Shown piece after piece: positions 1 through 10,204 of a stretch of 64,000 nt of DNA. The DNA comes from Magicicada septendecula. Taxonomy: Eukaryota; Arthropoda; Insecta; Hemiptera; Cicadidae. Location of the stretch: the NCBI GenBank assembly GCA_034769895.1, contig JAWRYS010001507.1, positions 86,815-150,814 of the forward strand. Reading direction: 5' to 3'. Made by a program: the position numbers and the translations under genes. Every line of letters starts with the position of its first letter. Position 1 is the first letter of the stretch. The notes beneath the pieces are model-generated. The model was not told where the DNA came from. It ran no database searches and saw nothing but the letters and a program-made list of their open reading frames with translations.

Positions 1-318
1 CCATGGCAGATATCTTGCCAATCCGGGCGGCGACCTTCCTCTTTTGCTGTCAAGATCGGTCCAATGTCTTCATCAGTCATCTGTTCTTGTCGACAGTCTT
101 GTGTTGTCCAGCCATCAGCCAGGAAATCTACAGCGATGGCTTGAACATGTTCACTTGAGTTTTGTTCTTCCTTTCTGTGGCAATGTCGGCAGTCTTCCGG
201 GCACGGTCTTCGTGATAAACCATCTACATTACCGTGCAAGTGCCCCCGCCGATGTTGTATCTTGAAGTTGTACTCTTGCAGACCTTCGAGCCACCTTTCC
301 AACTGTCCTTCCGGATTT
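1..318 (-). pseudogene. gypsy pol: end of RNase H and linker toward integrase (partial)
   Basis: Translated on the minus strand, this stretch continues pol after the RNase H domain in shifted frames. It contains the GNVDGLSRRPCPEDC-type motif, typical of the segment between RNase H and the integrase zinc finger in gypsy elements. No integrase catalytic core is seen before the window ends. It is separated from the upstream RNase H ORF by a frameshift near 319-340. Confidence 0.75.
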
Positions 319-1406
319 TTAAATCTCAAGAGCCATGCAAGTGTGGCATGGTCGGTACATAGTGAAAACTCTCCCATAGAGGTATTTATGGAAGTGCTCC
401 AAAGCTCTGACAATTGCCAACAACTCTCTCATTGTAACACAATAATTTCTCTCTGGTTTAGAAAGCGTCTTGTTGTAATATGCTATTACTCGTTCTTCAC
501 CATTCAGCACTTGAGACAAAACTGCTCCTAGACCAGTATTGCTTGCGTCTGTGTCTACAATGTTCTTCCCTTCGGAAGCTGGAAAAGCGAGAATTGGCTG
601 CGAACATAATGCAATCTTCAACGTTCTAAATGCTTGGTCACACTCTCTCAACCATTGGAAGTTTAGTTTATTTTCTGTTAGCTCATGTAGTGGTTTAGCA
701 ATAGTAGCGAAGCCTTTCACAAAACGTCGGTAATATGAGCATAACCCCAGGAAACTCTGAACTTCGTGTTTATTCTTCGGAACTGGCCAGTCTCTTACGG
801 TGTTTACTTTATTAGGATCCATGCTAACACCTGCTGCCGAAACCAGATGGCCAGATACTATACTTCCTTCTGGAATAGAGAACACGGGCTCTTCGGGCTC
901 AGCTTCAGTTGTGCACCATGAATTCTAGTTACAACTTCCTTAAGGTTTTCCAAATGGTCTTCGAAAGTCTTCCCGATCACTATGACGTCGTCTAAGTAAA
1001 CAAGGCAAGTTTTCCACGTCAGGCCTCGGAGTATCAGGTCCATCAATCTCTCAAAGGTTGCCGGTGCATTACAGAGTCCAAATGGCATGACGTTAAATTG
1101 GAATAAGCCACTTGGGGTCGAGAAAGCGGTCTTCTCCTTGTCTTCTTGATGAAGACCCACTTGCCAATATCCACTCTTCAGGTCCAATGTGGAAAACCAC
1201 TGTGCTCCGGACAACATGTCGAGTGTATCGTCAACACGAGGTAATGGATAGCAGTCTTTCTTTGTAATGTCATTTAACCTCCGGTAGTCTACGCAGAAAC
1301 GCAATCCACCATCCTTCTTCGCTACCAATACTACAGGAGAAGACCAAGCACTTGATGAAGGTTCGATTACTCCCTCTGTCAACATGTCCTGTACTAACCG
1401 AGACAC
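319..1406 (-). pseudogene. gypsy pol: reverse transcriptase and RNase H
   Basis: Two overlapping minus-strand frames (858-1406, then 319-885) hold the RT palm and RNase H. The RT part shows VDYRRLND, LDLKSGYWQV, MPFGLCNAPATFERLMD and the YLDDVIV catalytic motif. The second frame continues into the RT thumb ([16 protein letters not shown]) and an RNase H start ([15 protein letters not shown]). The frame change near 860-885 is a frameshift, so no functional polyprotein can be made. In the intact family this enzyme copies element RNA into DNA inside the Gag particle. Family assignment is secure; the exact clade (412-, 17.6- or mdg1-like) is not determined. Confidence 0.92.
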
Positions 1407-1433
1407 TTCCTCTTGTTTAGATAATGGAGGCCT

Positions 1434-2361
1434 TCAAGGAGGTTGGCGTATCGGTGTTGTGTCCCCGTTATCGATGCGATGTTGCACAAGAGAGGTTCTT
1501 CCCAGTGACTGTCCCCGAACTGCAAAACAATCTTTGAATTCGTGTAAAAACTGTCTGAGTTCTTTTACCTCACCACTTGAGAGGTCATTGGAAGATCTGT
1601 TGAATAATTCTTGCAGTTCCTCTGGTAATTTGGAAGTATCCAAAGAACTGGATATTCGTTGCGTTACTCTGGCTACCCAGGCCACAGGAGTCAATTTGCC
1701 TAGGAGCGTATTGCTTTGTAAAGTAATAGCTTGATCCAAAATATTCGCCACTCTAATAGGTACATTTCCGGCTTCGTCAGGTTTTACTAAACTTCTGGCA
1801 ATTAGTATGCCCGGTGTGCTGACTACCTGGGGTTTGAATATAGAGCACTGGTTGCCCCTATAATCTACATCGGTTCTAAGCATTTCGGAGTTTGGCGGAA
1901 CAGTTACGGCCACTTGGTTTATGACGTCCATCGATTTTTCTGCTGTTGCCATTGTTGATAGCATTACCTCTTCGCCTCCGATTCTCAAGACATTGTTCTT
2001 GAAGTCGACTATAAATCCGTATATGTTCATAACGTCCACACCAAGAATTGCTTCATCCACAATGTCTGCAACAAGTACTTGATGATTAAACTCAAGTCGA
2101 CCGAGGCGTAGGTGTATCTCCACTTTTCCATACACTTTTACAGGCCCTCCAGTAGCTGTTCGCAAGCTGCAAGAGCACCAGACTGGCTTGAGATCTTTTC
2201 ACCATGTTGGGGCGCACAATAGAAACTGTTGCGCCTGTGTCAACTGTAATCGAGGTTGGCCTTTCTTGAACAAATCCGGTAACTACCAAGCTCCCGCTGT
2301 TTTTCTGAAGTGTAGAAATTGCGTATTGTCTAGGGGCTTTGTTCCTCCAGTTAGTCAGCAC
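1434..2361 (-). pseudogene. gypsy pol: aspartyl protease and spacer to RT
   Basis: The minus-strand frame 2092-2361 contains an aspartyl protease active site (TVDTGATVSIVRP, DTGA). It overlaps the next frame (1434-2165), which holds the flap/second half of the protease-like domain (LGVDVMNIYGFIVDF) and the spacer reaching the RT N-terminus (HRIDNGDTTPIRQPP). The overlap at 2092-2165 and the break at about 1406-1434 are frameshifts. The protease would normally process Gag-Pol. The copy is inactive. Confidence 0.88.
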
Positions 2362-2420
2362 AAGCCCTGTTGCACCGACTATTACTTGTTTCCCTGCTGC
2401 TGAATTCTAACCCGACAATC

Positions 2421-3346
2421 TCATTGTAGATGTCCAGGTTTCCCACATCTATAACACTTCGGTCTTCCATCCTTTCTTATTTTATTCTGTGGCGCCGACC
2501 GTCGAGTCTCTGTTCCTTGTTCTTCTTCCTCATCGTCTGTGGCGTTGCGATCTTTTAGTGCGCACACTTTATGACTTGTCCAACCAGACGCTGATTTGGC
2601 GGCCTCAAATTGAAAAGCATGTACCAGTGCGTCCGCACTGTTCTGGTGTCTTGCCATTTGTAACACTTGCTGTAGTTCGTTGTCTCGGACACTGGCAGTA
2701 AATGTCTGCATCGCAAAACTTGTTCGAAAATCTTCTGGCGCTTCAGGATAGGCCAGTCTAATTAGTCTGTCGATACTTGCTTCAAACTCTTGAAGGCTCT
2801 CCCCGGAATGCTGTCGCCTTGCTCTCAACTGGGTGCAGTACACATCTCGCAAATGTTTATCGCCATACCATAATTCTACAGCTTTTATCAACTCGGCATA
2901 AATGTTCTGGCTGCCAGGTGGCATGTTCTGTAGTAATTCTGTCGCGGGTCCTTTTAATGCAAGAATGAGTGAGACTGCCTTGTCTTTCTCTGTCCAATTA
3001 TTTGCGCATGCAGCAGCTTCAAATTGGCGGAGGTACATTGCCCAGTGAATGCTTCCGTCAAAGGTTGGAGCTTTGACATGAACTGTACCTACTGCAGGCG
3101 AAGTGACTTTCTCTATTAACTTATTTTCTGCGTGTTTTTCTGCCTTTATTATTGGTACAGTCTGTTCATAAAGTTGTTTTGGTTGTATTTTCATGAACTG
3201 TTCAACTTCATTTTTAATTTGCTCTTTTATATTTGCCATTGAGTTTTCTACTGCAGATATTTTTGTTGACATAACTTCTTCCACAGTCAAGACAGATTTT
3301 TCGACTTCAGATATTTTTGTAGACTGATTCTTCAACACTCGAGACA
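2421..3346 (-). pseudogene. gypsy gag, C-terminal two thirds, with CCHC knuckle
   Basis: This minus-strand frame encodes a coiled-coil segment with repeated KISEVEK units, then a retrotransposon gag core (FEAAACANNWTEKDKAVSL, ALKGPATELLQNMP, FRTSFAMQTF), and ends in a zinc knuckle start (CYRCGKPGHLQ). The 5' part of gag lies beyond the hAT insertion at 6537-6850. The first residues before the hAT border are out of frame with the other half by my reading, so a small indel also accompanies the insertion. Gag would form the cytoplasmic particle and bind RNA through the CCHC motif. Confidence 0.9.
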
Positions 3347-3352
3347 CATTTT
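3347..3352. repeat. Target-site duplication of the hAT-like insertion, left copy (CATTTT)
   Basis: CATTTT directly abuts the left end of the transposon, and the same six bases abut its right end at 6537-6542. hAT elements normally duplicate 8 bp. An 8-bp duplication that lost two bases at the junction would also fit. Confidence 0.65.
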
Positions 3353-3371
3353 CAGGGCTGCAAACTGGTTT

Positions 3372-3465
3372 TGAGGTCTAAATTACTGATTTTACTGACT
3401 AAAATCACTGAAATACTGACTTCTTACTGACCTAAGATAAAATAACTGACCTTAATTACTGACCT
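3372..3465. repeat. Left subterminal ACTGAC repeat cluster of the hAT-like element
   Basis: Irregularly spaced copies of ACTGAC or ACTGA occur here on the plus strand. The matching cluster at the other end (6438-6520) is in the same, not inverted, orientation. Subterminal clusters of this sort are usually transposase-binding sites in hAT elements. Confidence 0.6.
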
Positions 3466-3893
3466 CCATCGACCATATTAATATTAATTTACAAGTAATT
3501 AGAGACAGTTTAAAAAATATTTTTTATAATTGGCCACCCTTCTCCCCACTGAGCAGCTGTAAAACAAAATCTAACATACAACAGCATTATTTTAGTTTGA
3601 GACTTATTAAAAAACATTAAAAACTAAACATTGTTCAAGTAAAATCAGCAGGCATATTGTTAACTGGTTTACAGCTACTCAGGCCAATTTCCCTTGCCAC
3701 CATTATAAGTTAATTTTGTATATTTATTTTATTGACATATTATTCAGCGCTTAACTTACATCTTATATCTAATAAAACTGTAACATAATTACCCATCTTA
3801 AATATTCCTAGAATAATATAATGTACATACCAAGAGAACGTTAAATATCCTTGATACTCTATGATCAGTCTGCTTAAGAATTGTAATTGAAAC

Positions 3894-6286
3894 TCATTGC
3901 TTGGGTTTTTTATTGAAAAATGAAGTAATTAGTGAAGATTTTCTTTTCTCAACATTTTTCTGAATTTTTTCCGCATCATGTCTTTTTATGTCAGCTTCTT
4001 CTTTAACTTTCTGAGCACTTTCCAGGATTGCCTGTGCAACATTAGCCGCAACAAGATCCTTATTTTTAATAGCCTGCTTTAATCTTTCATTTGCATCTTT
4101 TAAAAGAGTATCAGCTACTTTTCTTTTCTCTTCTTCATCACTTTTCAGTTGTTTTAATACTACTTCTTTTTCATCAATACCTTTCCTCTCAACTGAGAGT
4201 TTTTTCTCTAATTCGTTTTCGGCAATACGCTCTTTCTCCTTAGCTTCTTCTTCTTTCTTTTCCTGTTCTTTCTTTAAACTTTGTTCTTCTAGGTACTGCC
4301 TATGATGTATATAGGCTGACTGAGCGAGATTCAAAAGCTCTTTGTTTATACGAACCAAATGTACTTTTCCATCATAGAGTTTATGCATGAAGATAGGCAT
4401 CCAGAGTTCTTTCAGACATACTTGCCCGATCAGAGGTCATAACTCTCTGTGAGCTTGAGAAGCCTCTTTCCACATCTGCTGAACCATGAGAAAGAGATAA
4501 AGCTGCTTTGACAACCTTAGAAACAAGTGGGTACTTCATCTCACCTGCCTTATCAGTTTTCTTAAAAAACTGGTTCCAGTAAACACAATGCGATTGCTCT
4601 TGCTATGGAGCTCATCTTCTTCCAAACTCAGTAACTTCCATTCACCAATAAGGGAGGCTATGTTCAGATCAATAGGCAATGCTTTTGCCACTTGAACGAT
4701 GGACTTCCAACTATTGTCTTTTGTTCTTTCGGATGGGATCAAACATTCAAAATGCTTCAATAAAGGTTTTGACGTCAAGGAAGACTTGGTAAAAATGTGT
4801 TTACAACTAGCAATGAAATGCAAGTTTGTCCTTTTCTGGTAACATTTGTAATTCTTTTACATCTAATCCACAGTTTACTTCTTTAAGAGGAAGAAAACTT
4901 TTCTCATCATTCAAGGAATCTAACGAGAAGATAACCTCAGAATGACATATACGAGTCATTAGTCTGCTTGTTAGAGTTTTGAGGTGATCATACAGGTGAA
5001 TCAAAGGTTCTTCTTTCTGAAAGTGACCAGTAAACTGTGAAAATATGTGAGCACTGGAGCAAGCAAAGTTTATTTCCACTTTCATTGTGTTAACTTTCAG
5101 AAGACTAACAATGTTCTTGTATTTGGATGATATCATTAAATCACTTTTATATTTTGGCACAAATACCATGAAATACTTCGTGACTGCTGGCCACTGTTCT
5201 AGGAGTCTTAAACCTGCTGACTCCAAAGACAACCACCTTGAAGAAACATGTTTGATGAACCTGTGCTTAGGTAGCTTCAGATCATTCTGAATTTTTTCAA
5301 AATCTTCCCATCTCGAAGGCCAACCATCAAAAAAGTCATGAATAAGGAATATCAAATTTGAAGCGTTATCACCAAGTTCTTTCATACTTTCATACCGCGC
5401 CTAAAAGCATTGTGAAGTATGTGAATGTTGCATGTACCAATGTCAACCATTCGTTTTTTTCTTAATAAAATAAGAGATTCATTCATCAGGTTTGTAACTG
5501 CTTTATTGACACTGGGCCCATCATTACTGAGCATCAGTAAGTTGGTTTGCAGTAAGGTTGTGTTATCTATAGCTTCACACAGCTTATTATACAATTCATC
5601 AGCGGTAGCTGACCCCATAAAAAAGTCTGCAAATGCCTTGTAACAATCATTTCTTTAGATGGAGACCAATACTTAACAGCTGTTTGAAGTTCTTTTGATG
5701 AGCCAGCATTAACAGTTTCGACAAAACATAATGTGAAAAGAGCACCATCCATTTCATTCAACATTTGCTTTTTAAAGAATGGTGCCAGAGCATCAGTTAT
5801 CAAGTATTTTGCCTTTGTTCTTGAAAGTGAAAAATCTGTAGGAACACTTGATGGAAACATCGCTTCAAAAGTCTCCCGAATGTCTTCACAGGATGGAAGC
5901 AAAGGAAAGTCCGCTGCAACTGTCTTCATTACCCAAATAAGTTCCGCTTTGGCTGTACCATCTCTAATGTTGTACAACTGAACCGTTTGCTTGATTGTTT
6001 CACCAACACTAGTAGATGGCGCACAGTCTTGTGAACCAGCTGTGCATTGGCGAACTGAAGTCAGGTGAAGTTGTGAAGAGGAAAGTTTTTGTTTACATTC
6101 TTCTTTATGCTTCCGAGAAGATGCATGCTGTTCCACGGCTTCATATCCCCACGAAATATTGAAAGTTTTTACACAAAGGGTACAGAACATCTCATGGTCA
6201 CTAGCGTTACGTCCCCACTCAGCAACAATATATCCATTACAGTCAGACTTTCTCAGCCAGTCACTTTTAAATTTACACCTGCCCAT
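3894..6286 (-). pseudogene. hAT-like transposase, frameshifted
   Basis: Coding similarity is continuous on the minus strand but spread over several frames (6286-5567, 5618-5382, 5385-4807, 4823-4536, about 4560-4383, 4400-3894), so the gene is dead. The N-terminus (FCTLCVKTF, then HASSRKHKEEC) is a BED/TTF-like zinc-binding domain. The region at about 4510-4450 encodes ALSLSHGSADVERGFSSS, the hAT C-terminal dimerisation signature. Downstream lies an unusual 165-residue Lys/Glu-rich coiled coil (4400-3894) ending in SLITSFFNKKPKQ. The central DDE residues were not assigned individually. The start ATG at 6286 is chosen because the zinc domain follows it directly. Confidence 0.85.
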
Positions 6287-6437
6287 TTCAAATACTTTAC
6301 ACAGTAAGTAATCTTAATTATTTATTTCTGACAAAAAAATTTTTAATTATCATGTTAGAAAGTAAGGAAATAAAAAAAATGAATTGCCGGTATTGAGTAA
6401 AAACCCTTTCTTAAGAACCACTAAATTCTGCTTTAAA

Positions 6438-6520
6438 AAACTGACTTTACTGACCAATTTAAAAAATACTGGCTTTTTACTGACTTGTTCAAAAATACTG
6501 ACTTTTACTGACTTTACTGA
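6438..6520. repeat. Right subterminal ACTGAC repeat cluster of the hAT-like element
   Basis: Several TACTGAC/AACTGAC words, spaced about 10-30 bp apart, lie just inside the right terminal repeat. They are in the same plus-strand orientation as the cluster at the left end. Confidence 0.6.
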
Positions 6521-6536
6521 CCAGTTTGCAACACTG

Positions 6537-6542
6537 CATTTT
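6537..6542. repeat. Target-site duplication of the hAT-like insertion, right copy (CATTTT)
   Basis: Matches 3347-3352 exactly. Confidence 0.65.
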
Positions 6543-6850
6543 TCTACTTCAGCTATTTTTAATGTCATTGATTCTTGTACCTCCGATATTTTAGTAACTT
6601 GTTTATTAAGCTTACCTCGTAGGAGACCCAATTCTGCGGTACTATGTTCTTGCAACTGTTTCTGCATAGTTTCAAAGAGAGCTTCCGTTTTATCTTTTTG
6701 TCTTTCTTCTGTTTCTAGCATTAGTGCTTTCTGATGTTCCTCAGCCTCTTCTCTTTCCTGTCTTCGTTCTTCCTTTTGTCGTTTTTCTGCGTCTTCCTGT
6801 GTCTGCCGCAGCAGTGTTTGTAAAGCTTCCATCATCTGACTGGGATCCAT
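6543..6850 (-). pseudogene. gypsy gag, N-terminal part
   Basis: The minus-strand ATG at 6850 opens gag with MDPSQMMEALQTLLRQTQED, followed by a Glu/Lys/Arg-rich coiled coil and the first KISEVQ/KIAEVEK repeats. These continue on the other side of the hAT insertion. The start is supported by its position about 70 bp downstream of the primer binding site. Confidence 0.88.
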
Positions 6851-6921
6851 GTTTATCGATTAATTACAAATCACACTTGTCTTGTACAAAGTGTCCACTG
6901 TTTCCACTGTTAACCGTTTTA

Positions 6922-6938
6922 TTCCAGTTCTGACACCA
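6922..6938 (-). other. Primer binding site of the gypsy element
   Basis: On the minus strand TGGTGTCAGAACTGGAA lies one base from the LTR end (ACA). A TGG start next to an LTR is the hallmark of a tRNA primer site. I did not identify the tRNA with confidence. Confidence 0.75.
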
Positions 6939-6939
6939 C

Positions 6940-7527
6940 TGTTACGACGGTCTAGTCGATTGTCGTAGGTACAGTGGAAACAAAATAAGTACAAGACACC
7001 AATTAAGTCACTAATCACACCTTTAATTGTTACAGTAAAACAGTTTGTAATTAACAACACAGTCTCTACAACAAATCAAATGAAAATTGGTCACATGCAA
7101 TAAAATGTCCACTAATATTAAAACTCAATTGTATTACAATTATACCGTCCGATTATAAAACGCAACACTTCACTAATAACTACTTGAACGTATACAGTAA
7201 TAACTCAAACCGCTCTGTAAATATATCGCACTAATACTCTTGAACCGCACTATCCAATATCTCGCATTGAACTGAAAACTAAGGCCGCTACCGCCATGTA
7301 TTTATAGTCCCGCTCACACACCAGAAGCTTCCAAACTGCATCTTATCTCTTGTGTGAACTACGTAATTAACTGTGGCCTTGACACAGGCCAAGCGCCCGA
7401 GCGAAGCCCGGCACAGTCAAGAAGATTATCGCAAAATGCGTCTAGTAGGACGTACGCCACACGCTTACATTCTGGATCTCTCTGGAATGTTTGATAAACA
7501 CGTAGATTATTCTGTGACATCGTAACA
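6940..7527 (-). repeat. 5' LTR of the gypsy element (588 bp)
   Basis: The block is bounded by TGTTACGA at 6940 and its inverse TCGTAACA ending at 7527, giving TG...CA termini. It abuts the primer binding site and gag in the expected order. A TATAAATA box lies on the minus strand at 7306-7299, so the transcript would start near 7270. Confidence 0.88.
7299..7306 (-). promoter_or_regulatory. TATA box in the gypsy 5' LTR
   Basis: TATAAATA on the minus strand within the LTR, about 360 bp upstream of the LTR end, in a GC-richer setting than the surrounding DNA. The position fits a U3 core promoter. Confidence 0.5.
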
Positions 7528-9040
7528 ATATTATACTTGTCACCAACTTGGTAAATTTTGAAAAAGCGAATTATATTGTGTTATATTCTACAGAGTGGCT
7601 GGATGATTTTTAACTTCACTGCACATCTCACGTAATTTTTTTGACATTCTTTGTTGTGGTATTATGTGCACTCTACATTTTATTGCCCAAGTTTTGCAAC
7701 TGATCTGTCTAATCAAAATGGAATCAATAATTTAATATTAAATATATCAGTTTGTTTACTCGTAGTGAAAACTTAAATTATTTTGAATATGACCCAAAGG
7801 GAGATAGGCCTATAAATTCTCTTGTTTCTTCTTTTCTTTTAAACAGTAACAGCTTAATAAAGTCACAGTATAAAGTAACATTGTTAATACTTTTAGTTTC
7901 AATGTATTTCTTATAATAAATTATATAATACAGGTATACGTATAACAGAACAGGTATTTGTACATGTTATTGTTTTTTTAACGGTTTCGTTCGTCGTACC
8001 TGTTATTTTCAAATATCAGTATTGCGGACTTCTAATGTACAGTACTAAGGAAATACCTTCAGTACTAAGCAGATAAGCTTACCTTTTTCTGTGACGAACT
8101 TGCATACAAAGGTTGTGCAATTTGTTCAATATCAGTCTGACTAGAGCCTACTGCGATGGCTGAATACGACCCTCTGGTGAACTTCTCGCTATGCCAATGA
8201 GTACTGCACAGTTTGGAAACAAAATTTTACGAACAAAAATTAAAAGGTACAAAAACAAAAACACAATATTATAGAAAACAATTTCAAGACTGTAGAGTGT
8301 AAACAAGGTTCCCACTGTTTCGAGGATTTATTTCCTTTAACCTGCTGAAAAACTGAATTCACTCTTTGATATAATAAAAGTTATTTACAATTTCTGTTGT
8401 AAGCTCACAAAGCCAGAGTCAATATTGTCAGAATGATTAAAAACCAGGCTATTAGGCTATTATTACTTTGTGAAGATTTTTGAGGCACCTTTGTTTTATC
8501 GTATAAGAAAAACTTTCTTTTTCATCACACATTTTAAAAATTGTGTTTTGAAAGTATCATTCATACTGCTGTTTGATGACCCAGTTTTTCAATTATTATG
8601 GGAAGAGCTAGTTGGGGGTGGGGGTAAATCCTACTTTGTGAGGGACGCCATTTAGGTAACCACCTCAACCTGTGATTTATGCCATCTTTGTATGTCACTG
8701 CTAACTTACAGACTTCAGTCTTTAAATCTTTTGAGCCCATCTCATCTATTTTATATGGAAAGATAAACTTGTTACTAATTTTGTCCATTGCCTGGAACTG
8801 AATTTTTAGTGCATTCATCTATATTAGAAATTATTTTAATTGACAGGAAACATTCAATATACAAATAATGTTTTTTGTCATTTTGCTGTACAGGTCCGCA
8901 ATGTACGCGTATCGTGTGTTCCTATTCAGTTTGAATGTTTTAATTGTGTTTTGAGTGTTTAAATGTTTTTGTCCCTTCGTGTGTGTTGTTTTATCGTTTG
9001 ACAAGATGTGTGAACATCAATAGATGTAGTTTCAACAATA
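7528..9040. other. AT-rich intronic sequence, no firm feature
   Basis: No exon, terminal repeat or tandem structure was recognised. A minus-strand frame at 8818-8561 (with MDKISNKFIFPYKIDEMG) weakly recalls the C-terminal region of hAT/zf-MYM-type transposases. It is too short to call. Confidence 0.4.
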
Positions 9041-9046
9041 TTTGAA

Positions 9047-9088
9047 GGATCTGATGATGACATAACAATGTCGAAACTCGAGTTATCC
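9047..9088 (+). ncRNA. Hammerhead ribozyme motif (type I, compact)
   Basis: All core elements are in order: GGAT (stem I), CTGATGA (9051-9057), stem II GACAT-AACA-ATGTC, GAAAC, stem III AC-TCGA-GT, the cleavage base T9084 and ATCC, which closes stem I with GGAT. The layout matches compact hammerheads known from Penelope-like retroelements and retrozymes. A further shared motif (TATTTTATAGTCATAACCACTT-like) follows at about 9130 and recurs after the related motif at 9527-9582. Activity is not shown. Confidence 0.75.
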
Positions 9089-9526
9089 TAAATTTGGATA
9101 CATAAGAAGTGTGACGAAACGTAATTAACCTATTTTATAGTCATAACCACTTCTGGAGGCAATAACAATGTTTAAATTAAAGACAAAATTATGCCTAAAA
9201 TCTATAGCATGGAAAATTTTCTAGTTTTCAATAAATTAACACAGATTTTTTTAGGCTACCACATATATTAAAAGTGTCAGGTCAGCAGGTCTGATAAAAA
9301 AAAAAGGCTGAATTACCAAAATGTACAATAACATAAATGTTTGGATTATCAACAATGTCGAAATGTATAAAAGGTCCAATGGACAAAATGCCTAATTTTG
9401 TCTTTGCCTAAGCAAACTATTTTATATATTATATTATACTATATTTAATAATAAAAAAAAGTTGTTGGGTATCATTTTTAGCCAAGATCTCTGCTGTAAC
9501 TGTTTCACAACATTCCATCACTTTTT

Positions 9527-9582
9527 GCGGCTTGAAGAAGGTCCCCGAGGGTGGGATTCGAAACATTGCCGACGATGTCACT
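9527..9582 (+). ncRNA. Degenerate hammerhead-like motif
   Basis: The order is TTGAAGA, a GC-rich hairpin (GGTCCC...GTGGGATT), CGAAAC, then ACAT-TGCCGACG-ATGT followed by C, which resembles stem III plus the cleavage site. The first core box differs from CUGAUGA, so it is probably inactive. The downstream sequence (TATTTTATAATCACAACTT) resembles that after the intact motif at 9047, supporting common origin. Confidence 0.45.
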
Positions 9583-9649
9583 GTTGTATAGCAACTGACA
9601 ACGGCCTAACAACGTGGTTTTTAATTATTTTATAATCACAACTTAAATT

Positions 9650-10200
9650 CATTTTGTACTGAACATCTATTGTGTCCCGACACCCACAGAAATTAACAAG
9701 CAAAATAATTTGCCATAAATTCCAAATTCATAGGTTTTAACTTCCATAACAACATTTGTACCTAAAATTTATGGGTTCTGTTGTTTGTAGTATGTTTAGG
9801 AGTTTGTGTGTCACCTGTGAATTTTTTGTTGGCAGCTTGTGTTATGGTTGCAGCATTGCACAACCATCGATACAGAATAATTAAACTGTAAAATAATAAA
9901 CAGAAACATTAACAGTTAAAAGTTTCATGAATTTCAACTCAAAACATATTAGTTTCTATGCGGGAAAGTTCATGTACAATTCAAATGTGGTGCGCAGGCT
10001 GGTGATTGTACACCGAGTGTCACTTCAAGATTAAGTGGCAGAGTTTACTACACAAACATATGGAAGGGCATCTGTTACTCTTCATGGCTTCATTGTGCTC
10101 AGTTTAGAGTTTACTTTAGTCGAAGGTAAACGTTACCCTTGTTTGACGTTATAAAATGGGAATAATTTTTTGTAACTGTGGCTGTGATAGTAAAGTGTCA
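9650..10200. other. No recognisable feature
   Basis: AT-rich sequence between the hammerhead-like repeats and the LINE fragment. No coding similarity was seen on either strand. Confidence 0.4.
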
Positions 10201-10204
10201 TTCA

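Larger units (their letters stand above)
3353..6536 (-). mobile_element. hAT-like DNA transposon inserted in gypsy gag
   Basis: The element starts CAGGGCTGCAAACTGGT and ends with the imperfect inverse (ACCAGTTTGCAACACTG). It is 3184 bp and carries a decayed transposase on the minus strand, with a BED/TTF-like zinc-binding N-terminus and a hAT-type C-terminal dimerisation motif. It sits cleanly within gag between CATTTT repeats, so it is younger than the gypsy copy. Both ends carry clusters of ACTGAC words. About 500 bp at the transposase 3' side (3353-3890) is AT-rich and non-coding. Confidence 0.88.
1..7527 (-). mobile_element. Ty3/gypsy LTR retrotransposon, 5' LTR to pol, cut by the window edge and split by a hAT insertion
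   Basis: Read on the minus strand from 7527 to 1, the order is 5' LTR, primer binding site, gag, aspartyl protease, reverse transcriptase and RNase H. This is the Ty3/gypsy gene order. Integrase and the 3' LTR would lie left of position 1. The reading frame is broken in several places, so the copy is dead. A hAT-like transposon (3353-6536) interrupts gag. The flanking gag halves rejoin across it: both sides carry the repeated KIxEVE coiled-coil motif. The base after the LTR at 7528 begins ATATT, a possible target duplication whose partner is outside the window. Confidence 0.93.

Noticed and set aside
4536-4560. Missing SMOX C-terminal exon (a minus-strand KAGEMK-like match to AGE-H motifs)
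   Set aside because: The segment is in frame with the hAT dimerisation region and lacks splice sites.
8561-8818. hAT/zf-MYM transposase fragment
   Set aside because: Only a weak resemblance over 50 residues and no terminal repeats; kept as a remark only.
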